Below, in pieces: positions 22,093 to 27,959 of a stretch of DNA of 27,959 bases. Below the pieces are notes generated by a model, which searched no databases, was not told the origin of the DNA, and saw nothing but the letters and a program-made list of their open reading frames with translations. Positions within the stretch are counted from its first letter, which is position 1. Each line of letters opens with the position of its first letter. The stretch covers positions 1 to 27,959 of the forward strand of contig USRA01000024.1 of assembly GCA_900557035.1 (NCBI GenBank). The letters are read 5' to 3'. Position numbers and translations under genes: made by a program. The DNA comes from an uncultured Prevotella sp. Lineage in GTDB: Bacteria; Bacteroidota; Bacteroidia; Bacteroidales; Bacteroidaceae.

Positions 22093-24729
22093 TTAGAATT
22101 CCTGACCCAAGATGAAGTGGAACTGACTTCCACCCTTCTTATACTGGCTACCGTTCCATACCTTGTCGAAACCGTAAGCCCAGTCGATACCCATCAGACC
22201 CACCATTGGCAGGAAGATACGCACACCGACACCGGCACTGCGCTTCATGCTGAATGGGTTGAAGTCCTTGGTATCATACCAGGCGTTACCTGCCTCTACG
22301 AAGGTCAAACCATAGATAGTGGTATTGCCCAGGAGGAATGGATAACGGAGCTCCAATGAGAAGCGGTCGTATGCATAAGCATAGTAACCGGTGGTACGGC
22401 CGTAAGATACGGAACCGTTCTCGTAACCACGGAGTCCGATGGTTTCCTCACCATAATAGGATGAATAACCGCTCATACCGTCACCACCCACATAATAGGT
22501 CTCGAATGGACTCTTCTTGTACTTGTTGTAAGCACCGAGCAAACCGAGTTCTACACGGGTCATCAATACGAAGCACTTCTGACCCTCTGTAAGTGCGGTA
22601 TAGGTCTTTGCCTTGAACTTCCACTTGTGATACTCTATCCAGCGGTATTTCTCCTGCTGCTCTGCAGAGTAGGTTGGAGACTGGGAGTTGTTGGCGAGGT
22701 TCTTGTAATCCTTGTTGTCGAACGCACTCCATGGTGGAGTAAGGTTCACACTTGCCTCAAACTCTGAACCACGACGTGGGAAGAGCTGGTTGTCGGTTGA
22801 CGTACGGTTCAATGCGATGGTCAAGTTCAAGTTGTTCGCATTACCGTTGGTCATCAGCATATAGCTCCAGTTCTTCATCATGTAGCGCTGGTAAGCCAAC
22901 TGCACAGACAAGGTGAAGTAATCATCCGGCCAACGGAGGCGCTTACCCCAACCGAGGCTCACACCCACCATCTGGATGTACTTGTCTGGATCGTAATAAT
23001 TCTCGTAGTTATTATAGTAACCCGTACCATAACCATACATGTAGCTCATGTAGTTGTTCATGTAGGCACTATTATAATAGTTGCTTGACACGTCGGTACT
23101 CTTACTGTAGTATGCACCTACGCTGAACTGGATAGGACGCTTGCCACCAAACCAGTTGGTAGAGTAGCTTACGTTGTAGCTCTGATAGTAGGTACCGTTG
23201 GTCTGTGCACCGATACTCAGCACCTCACCGTCACCGATAGGCATGATACCACGGTGCTCCTTGTTCTTGTTGAAGAGGTTTGCCATAGAGAAGTTGTTGA
23301 GCTTCAAGCCCACACGTCCGATGACACCCGTCTGACCCCAACCGAGCGAGAACTCAATCTGGTCGTTACTCTTCTGCTCCAGGTTCCAGTTTACATCCAC
23401 AGTACCGTCCTCGTAGTTAGGCTTTACATCTGGTGAAACCTTCTCAGCATCGAAGTGACCCATGGAAGCCAACTCACGTGCCGAACGCATCAGGGCATCC
23501 TTAGAGAAGAGGTCGCCTGGCTTGGTACGAAGCTCACGGCGTACTACGTTCTCATAGAGACGGGTATTTCCATTGATACGTACGTGGCTCAGGTAAGCCT
23601 GAGGTCCCTCTGTCACGCGCATCTCCAGATCGATGGAATCGCCGTCGATGTTCACTTCGGCAGGATTGATGTTAGAGAACACGTAACCATTGTTGTAATA
23701 GAGGTTGCCCACAGCATCTTCATCTTCCTGCAATCGCTTGCCCAGGAGTTTCTGGTTATATACATCGCCCTTCTTCATGCCGAGCACGGCATTCAGATAG
23801 TCGGTAGCATATACGGTGTTGCCCACCCAGTTGATATTGCGGAGGAAGTAGCGCTTACCCTCATCTACCTTGATATATACGTTGACGTGCTTCTCGTCGA
23901 AGTTGCTTACGCTGTCTTCCAGGATCTGCGCATCACGATAACCATACTCGTAGTATTTGTCGATGAGTTTCTGCTTGTCTTCCTTCCATCTCTCAGGAGT
24001 AAACTTCTTCGATTTGAAGAAAGTAGCAAACTTGCCAGCCTCGTGGGTCTTGGCAAAGGCACCCTTCGAGAAGAATCCACCCTTGATCTTTCTGTCCGAA
24101 AGTTTCTCGTTACCATCGATGGTAATCTGGTGAACCTTGATTTTCTGTTTCTTATCTACGATTACGTCCAGGATTACCTGACCCTTGTTAGCCACATCAT
24201 CGCGCTGGTTGATCTGGATTTCAGCATTCTTGAATCCCTTGTCATCGAAGTATTTCTTGGCAAGGATCTTGGCACGGTCGAGCATATTAGGTGTTACCTG
24301 CGTACCCTTCACCATACCGAGTTTCTGCTCCATATCCTCACGCTCGCTTTTCTTCAAACCCACATAGTGGATGTCAGAGATACGAGGTCTTACTGCGAGA
24401 TAGATGTGAAGATAAAGTTTTTCACCCACGATAGAGTCGGCAGCGATAGCGACTTTAGAGAAAAGTCCATGTTTCCAATAGCGCTTGACGGCATTGGTAA
24501 TAGCGTCGCCTGGCACTTCAATCTCTTCTCCCACTGTCAGGCCCGAGATACCAGTGAGCACATAGTCTTCGTATCCTTCCACACCCGACACATTGATACC
24601 TCCAAGGGTCAAGGTGCGAGGGGTTCCGGCATACGAGATATCTGGATGTACTATCTTGTCTTGTGCCATAACCTGCACACTCGCCATGATGCCGAATAGC
24701 AGGATGAAAATCTTTCTTAGCTTGTTCAT
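22093..24729 (-). CDS. bamA: Outer membrane protein assembly factor BamA
   Basis: The 878-residue protein has a signal peptide (1-22), a series of POTRA domains up to about residue 465 (for example VHQITIDGNEKLSDRKIKGGFF, FLRNINWVGNTVYATDYLN, YLSHVRINGNTRLYENVVRREL) and a C-terminal 16-strand-type barrel with the lid-loop motif LRGYENGS and a beta-signal ending in Phe (SQFHFILGQEF). BamA folds and inserts outer-membrane barrels. It is longer than E. coli BamA (~810), partly from a loop at residues 551-584 with 13 tyrosines. It sits between uppS and ompH, the conserved Bacteroidota arrangement. Confidence 0.96.
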   Translation of the reverse strand: MNKLRKIFILLFGIMASVQVMAQDKIVHPDISYAGTPRTLTLGGINVSGVEGYEDYVLTGISGLTVGEEIEVPGDAITNAVKRYWKHGLFSKVAIAADSIVGEKLYLHIYLAVRPRISDIHYVGLKKSEREDMEQKLGMVKGTQVTPNMLDRAKILAKKYFDDKGFKNAEIQINQRDDVANKGQVILDVIVDKKQKIKVHQITIDGNEKLSDRKIKGGFFSKGAFAKTHEAGKFATFFKSKKFTPERWKEDKQKLIDKYYEYGYRDAQILEDSVSNFDEKHVNVYIKVDEGKRYFLRNINWVGNTVYATDYLNAVLGMKKGDVYNQKLLGKRLQEDEDAVGNLYYNNGYVFSNINPAEVNIDGDSIDLEMRVTEGPQAYLSHVRINGNTRLYENVVRRELRTKPGDLFSKDALMRSARELASMGHFDAEKVSPDVKPNYEDGTVDVNWNLEQKSNDQIEFSLGWGQTGVIGRVGLKLNNFSMANLFNKNKEHRGIMPIGDGEVLSIGAQTNGTYYQSYNVSYSTNWFGGKRPIQFSVGAYYSKSTDVSSNYYNSAYMNNYMSYMYGYGTGYYNNYENYYDPDKYIQMVGVSLGWGKRLRWPDDYFTLSVQLAYQRYMMKNWSYMLMTNGNANNLNLTIALNRTSTDNQLFPRRGSEFEASVNLTPPWSAFDNKDYKNLANNSQSPTYSAEQQEKYRWIEYHKWKFKAKTYTALTEGQKCFVLMTRVELGLLGAYNKYKKSPFETYYVGGDGMSGYSSYYGEETIGLRGYENGSVSYGRTTGYYAYAYDRFSLELRYPFLLGNTTIYGLTFVEAGNAWYDTKDFNPFSMKRSAGVGVRIFLPMVGLMGIDWAYGFDKVWNGSQYKKGGSQFHFILGQEF

Positions 24730-24778
24730 TTATACCTTATTATATATATAGTATCTATTTTTCGTCCTTTTCCCCCTT

Positions 24779-25531
24779 TTATTTCTCTTCCTCTGCTTCT
24801 ACCTGAGCCTCGGTCTTGCCGAAACGGCGCTGGCGCGACTGGTAGCTCTCAATAGCCTTATGCAGGCACTCCTCGTTGAAGTCTGGCCAATAGGTATCGC
24901 AGAAATACAACTCAGAATAAGCAATCTGCCACAACAGGTAGTTGCTGATACGCAACTCGCCACCTGTACGGATCAGGAGCTCCGGGTCTGGCATGAAGTT
25001 GGTCTCCAGGTGCTTCTCGAAGTTTTCCTCGGTAAGCATCTTCTCAACCTCCTCATAGCTGGCGCCCTTCTCCATAACCTCCTTCACGGTCTTCTTCATC
25101 GCATTCATGATTTCCCAGCGCGAAGAGTAGCTCAGGGCTACTACCATGGTCATGGCATCGTTCTTGGCGGTATGGTCCATGGTCTCCTGCAACTTGTCCT
25201 GCACAGCCTGTGGCAGACGCTTCAAGTCGCCGATCACGCGGAACCGCACATTGTTCTTCATGAAAATCTCATCCTCCAGAGAAGTCAGTACCAGTCCCAT
25301 CAGGGCAGAAATCTCGTCGGCAGGACGATTCCAGTTTTCAGTAGAGAAAGTATAGAGAGTAAGGTACTTCACACCGAGGCGAGTACATTCTGATGTAATG
25401 CAACGCACTGCGTCAACTCCAGCCTGATGGCCGTAGCTGCGTTCCTTACCTCTTTCTGTTGCCCAGCGTCCATTGCCATCCATGATGATAGCGATGTGCT
25501 CAGGTATTCTGTTCATATCCAAGTTGTTCAT
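24779..25531 (-). CDS. uppS: Isoprenyl transferase (undecaprenyl diphosphate synthase)
   Basis: The 250-residue cis-prenyltransferase makes the C55 carrier for peptidoglycan and surface polysaccharides. The pyrophosphate-binding motif MDGNGRWA (17-24) has catalytic Asp18; [11 protein letters not shown] (~61-71) and [30 protein letters not shown] (~181-210) are the other signatures. An ATG five codons downstream (25516) is an alternative start. The gene is 24 nt after the DUF6089 gene and 49 nt before bamA. Confidence 0.96.
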   Translation of the reverse strand: MNNLDMNRIPEHIAIIMDGNGRWATERGKERSYGHQAGVDAVRCITSECTRLGVKYLTLYTFSTENWNRPADEISALMGLVLTSLEDEIFMKNNVRFRVIGDLKRLPQAVQDKLQETMDHTAKNDAMTMVVALSYSSRWEIMNAMKKTVKEVMEKGASYEEVEKMLTEENFEKHLETNFMPDPELLIRTGGELRISNYLLWQIAYSELYFCDTYWPDFNEECLHKAIESYQSRQRRFGKTEAQVEAEEEK

Positions 25532-25555
25532 ATCTTATTCTTTAATTAAGAGTTC

Positions 25556-26251
25556 TTATTCTTCTTTATTACACGTTTTACACTTTGCGCTGAAGCTGTA
25601 GGTGAACGAGACTTGCAGCATGGAGTAGCAGTCCTGGTTTTTCCAGAGTCCGCTGCTCTTGATGCCATAAGGGTCTTTCACCCCATCCAGTTCATCGCTC
25701 AGCGAGAAATGGATGCTCCAATCTACGCCTACGTTCATCCGTTCGTTTATCTTGTATTTCGCCCCGATGCCCAAAGGCACGTTGGCGGTAAACACATTCT
25801 TCTGCTCTCCTTTCACAAAGGTGGCTCCCAGACCTCCGAAGATGAAAGGCACCAGCCTCCTGGCTCCTCTGTAGTCCCTGCCGGTGCCGTAAGGCCAGAA
25901 GTTGTACTCGAAGACGAGGCTCATATCCACCAGGGTATTGCTGAAGGAGTAGGCTTTCCCATCCAGGTCGGGATAATCGGTCTTCACCTTGTCGTTAGAG
26001 CCTTTCAGCTTGCCCAGCCCCAGGTTGAACCGCAGATCCTTGTAGGGATCGAAGCTGTATCTTCCCACGATGGCTGCCATCGGCTGCTGGTGGGCAAGGA
26101 TATTGCCGTTCAGGTCGCCCTCATAGGCAACCAGTCCCACACCGGCACCTATCTCCAGACGATACTGGTAATCGTCTTGTGCCCTCATCACCTGCAACGG
26201 CAAGAGGAACAAGACCGGCAGCAACAAGCATTTACACAAGCTTCTCCTCAT
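25556..26251 (-). CDS. DUF6089 family outer-membrane beta-barrel-like protein
   Basis: The 231-residue protein has a signal peptide (MRRSLCKCLLLPVLFLLPLQVMRAQ) and barrel-like strands (YRLEIGAGVGLVAYEGDLNG, DLRFNLGLGKLKG, LVDMSLVFEYNFWPYG, LVPFIFGGLGATF, MNVGVDWSIHFSLSDELDG, MLQVSFTYSFS). This fits the DUF6089 family, found directly upstream of uppS-bamA in Bacteroidota. It ends with a short Cys-containing tail (CKTCNKEE) and no terminal Phe, so whether it forms an integral barrel is unclear. The location suggests a role in envelope biogenesis, which is inference. Confidence 0.8.
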   Translation of the reverse strand: MRRSLCKCLLLPVLFLLPLQVMRAQDDYQYRLEIGAGVGLVAYEGDLNGNILAHQQPMAAIVGRYSFDPYKDLRFNLGLGKLKGSNDKVKTDYPDLDGKAYSFSNTLVDMSLVFEYNFWPYGTGRDYRGARRLVPFIFGGLGATFVKGEQKNVFTANVPLGIGAKYKINERMNVGVDWSIHFSLSDELDGVKDPYGIKSSGLWKNQDCYSMLQVSFTYSFSAKCKTCNKEE

Positions 26252-26295
26252 GTCTATACCTTATGCGATATGAATATGATTGATTTCCGACGGTC

Positions 26296-27684
26296 TTATT
26301 CGAAGATAGTCTGATCCTTGATCCAGCCATCCTTGTTGAAGCGGCCTTTCCATACGCTGCCGTTTCTTACTACCCAGTAGAAGTTGTCCTTGTCGCGGCA
26401 GAAGCCGAAGCGCTGGTGGGTGGCAGCAGAGAATCCGGCTGGCATGGTTACGAGTGTATCTACACCCCATGTCAGTCCGTTGTTCTTGCTCTTATACCAT
26501 TTGCCGTTGCTTCCGAGAGCAACGAAACCGGAATCAGCACCACAGACGAGCACCTGATCCATCATTGGCATCTTGCCACTCTGGAGAGAATCATATTCTA
26601 TATAGTTCCATGCGCTTTCTGGAGCATTGGCAGAGTAATCAGCCACATGATTCCAGAGTGTAGCGATGGTATCGCCATAGCTTGCATCACGGGTACCGAG
26701 CAGGAGAACATTCTCTACAGTCTTCACAGAAGCGATGGTAGAAACATTCATGCTCAGGTTCTGGGTAGGCAGGAGTGAGTGGTCTGCATCCAATTTCTGG
26801 GCAGCCCAGGTTGCGCCATTGTCCTTAGACACGGCGATGCCTGTAGCGGTGAAGGCATAGAGATACTTGCTGCTGGCACCTACCAACTGCTTGAGCTGAC
26901 TATCCTCGCCTACCTGATTCCAGGTTACAGCATCGGCAGAAGCATACACCTTGTCATCAGAGAGGATGTAGAGCTGATCGCGCATCTGCACGGCGTTCTG
27001 ATAATCGGCAGCTGCGAAAGCCTGGTTGGCTGTTACCTCAGTCCAGTTGTTACCATCGCTTGCAGCACTCTTGTATATCTTCATTCCCCCGAGGGTTTTG
27101 CCGAATACATAGATATGGTTTCCCAGGGCAAGCACCTTCAAGTCGCTGAGTGCAGCGAGCTGCTCATTGAGTTGAGCCTTGGCTTGCCAGTTGAACTCAT
27201 TGCCTTCCTGCTGATGCACGTTCACCTTTACGGTGTAAGTAACGTAGGCATTGAGCGAGTTGTTATATACACGAACCATTCGTGGCTGAGAGAAGTCGAT
27301 GGAATCGGTGCTTGAATAATACTTTGCCGAGTCGATCTTCTCAGGGCAATTCTTGTTCATGATGAAGATAGGGCTGCTGTTCTTGCTGCTGATGGTAGCC
27401 AATACGGCAGCGGTCCTTGTCTTGGTAGGCAAGGAATCTACGTTATAGATATGGCAGTTAACCTGATCTATATAAAAATGATAGTTAGCTCCATTCACTT
27501 TATCAGCGATCAGAGTATCCTTGCCAGCAGTAGTCTTCGTGTATCTACCGAGCTTTCCCAAAGAGAAACTCGTGATGGCTGTATCATTAGTATATTCTAC
27601 TACCGTCTCGTCGCTGTTCAAGCATGAAGAGAGCGACAAAGTAGCTGCAACAAGTGCAATAAAAGCTAAAAATTTACTTTTCAT
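26296..27684 (-). CDS. DUF6242-type lipoprotein with Asp-box-like repeats
   Basis: The ATG at 27684 gives 462 residues; an in-frame TTG at 27693 is less likely. The signal peptide MKSKFLAFIALVAATLSLSSC ends in a lipobox (LSSC, Cys21), followed by LNSDE, an acidic stretch that may direct it to the cell surface. Residues ~30-160 form a strand-rich N-terminal domain. From ~185 there are propeller-like repeats with sialidase-type Asp-box motifs: SKDNGATW (286-293), SKNNGLTW (399-406) and weaker SADAVTW and SDGNNW copies. The protein probably folds as a beta-propeller. It lacks recognisable sialidase catalytic motifs, so enzymatic activity is not claimed. It is the first gene of the bamA operon, 44 nt before the DUF6089 gene. 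Confidence 0.75.
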   Translation of the reverse strand: MKSKFLAFIALVAATLSLSSCLNSDETVVEYTNDTAITSFSLGKLGRYTKTTAGKDTLIADKVNGANYHFYIDQVNCHIYNVDSLPTKTRTAAVLATISSKNSSPIFIMNKNCPEKIDSAKYYSSTDSIDFSQPRMVRVYNNSLNAYVTYTVKVNVHQQEGNEFNWQAKAQLNEQLAALSDLKVLALGNHIYVFGKTLGGMKIYKSAASDGNNWTEVTANQAFAAADYQNAVQMRDQLYILSDDKVYASADAVTWNQVGEDSQLKQLVGASSKYLYAFTATGIAVSKDNGATWAAQKLDADHSLLPTQNLSMNVSTIASVKTVENVLLLGTRDASYGDTIATLWNHVADYSANAPESAWNYIEYDSLQSGKMPMMDQVLVCGADSGFVALGSNGKWYKSKNNGLTWGVDTLVTMPAGFSAATHQRFGFCRDKDNFYWVVRNGSVWKGRFNKDGWIKDQTIFE

Positions 27685-27709
27685 TCTATCCAATTTTTCT
27701 TTTTAGCTG

Positions 27710-27717
27710 CAAATTTA
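27710..27717 (-). promoter_or_regulatory. -7 promoter element for the DUF6242-bamA operon
   Basis: The minus strand reads TAAATTTG (TAnnTTTG), 25 nt upstream of the ATG at 27684. The leader is very short, and no -33 TTTG is seen at the normal spacing. Confidence 0.5.
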
Positions 27718-27825
27718 CAGAGAATTCTTTAAAAAATCGCCCTTTTCTCCTTATTATTATGCAATTTATTGATTTTAGGGGCATTTTTTATATTTTTTAG
27801 TGATTTAGAGGAGTAAAAACGAAGA

Positions 27826-27855
27826 AATCCCGCTTCTTTTGCAAGAAACGGGATT
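27826..27855 (-). terminator. Terminator after pckA
   Basis: AATCCCG-C-TTCTT (27826-27838) pairs with AAGAA-A-CGGGATT (27843-27855), one C-A mismatch and a 4-nt loop. On the minus strand it is followed by TTCTTCGTTTTTAC, a good U tract, 30 nt after the stop codon. It separates pckA from the DUF6242-bamA operon. Confidence 0.85.
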
Positions 27856-27885
27856 CCATATACAGTATGAATTCGAAATGTCGAA

Positions 27886-27959
27886 TTAGAGCTGTGGACC
27901 AGCTGCAACGAGAGCCTTACCAGCCTCGTTGTTTGTGTACTTAGCGAAGTTCTTGATGA
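27886..27959 (-). CDS. pckA: Phosphoenolpyruvate carboxykinase (ATP), C-terminal end (cut by window edge)
   Basis: Only the last 24 codons are in the window. My translation of the minus strand is IKNFAKYTNNEAGKALVAAGPQL followed by TAA. The ending closely resembles the C-terminus of ATP-dependent phosphoenolpyruvate carboxykinases, such as the E. coli form ending in ...GAALVAAGPKL. The enzyme interconverts oxaloacetate and phosphoenolpyruvate; in Bacteroidota it often runs towards oxaloacetate during succinate fermentation. With so few residues the call depends on this C-terminal match, but it is quite specific. Confidence 0.75.
   Translation of the reverse strand, partial: IKNFAKYTNNEAGKALVAAGPQL

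Noticed and set aside
23455..24699. Long plus-strand open frame (414 codons) opposite bamA
   Set aside because: It is fully antisense to the well-supported POTRA region of BamA and shows no recognisable domain or promoter.

Overview
The window comes from a member of the Bacteroidales, most likely Prevotella/Segatella. The evidence is the set of Bacteroidota-type families (a FecI/FecR-type sigma and anti-sigma pair with a TonB receptor, DUF4249, DUF4271, DUF6089 and DUF6242 proteins, serial OmpH/Skp genes after BamA) and promoters of the Bacteroidota form TTTG / 19-22 nt / TAnnTTTG. It looks like ordinary core chromosome: no IS element, phage, CRISPR array or rRNA was seen. Nearly all genes lie on the minus strand; only HU, aroQ and an O-methyltransferase are on plus. 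No gene-free stretch exceeds about 230 bases.

Left part (1-4000): the N-terminal part of a SecD/SecDF translocase subunit (cut by the window edge), a rhomboid protease followed by a membrane-anchored endonuclease/exonuclease/phosphatase protein, an HU DNA-binding protein with a textbook promoter, and a lone gluconate 5-dehydrogenase/KduD-type reductase.

Middle-left (4086-10307): a five-gene minus-strand trans-envelope signalling and uptake operon: ECF sigma factor, TonB-dependent receptor with a signalling STN domain, DUF4249 surface-type lipoprotein, an unrecognised outer-membrane beta-barrel-like protein, and a FecR anti-sigma factor placed last. A tRNA-Gln(TTG) gene lies just upstream with its own promoter and terminator.

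Centre (10374-17835): tyrS, then a housekeeping operon read metK, DUF4271, hemD-like, rnpA, yidD, then xerD. Divergent from xerD are aroQ and an O-methyltransferase, with facing promoters that share an inverted repeat.

Right part (17841-27684): an envelope biogenesis operon read from right to left: DUF6242 lipoprotein, DUF6089 protein, uppS, bamA, three different ompH/skp genes, murI, rbfA and a LolC/E-type ABC permease. It combines peptidoglycan precursor supply, outer-membrane protein assembly and lipoprotein release. It is interrupted by an internal terminator and by an internal promoter preceded by 22-nt-spaced dyad repeats. The right edge holds the last residues of phosphoenolpyruvate carboxykinase and its terminator.

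No clearly new large system is visible. The most interesting items are regulatory: the ompH repeat array, the shared xerD/aroQ dyad, the overlap of the tyrS hairpin with the tRNA-Gln promoter, and the layout of the sigma/TonB/FecR operon.
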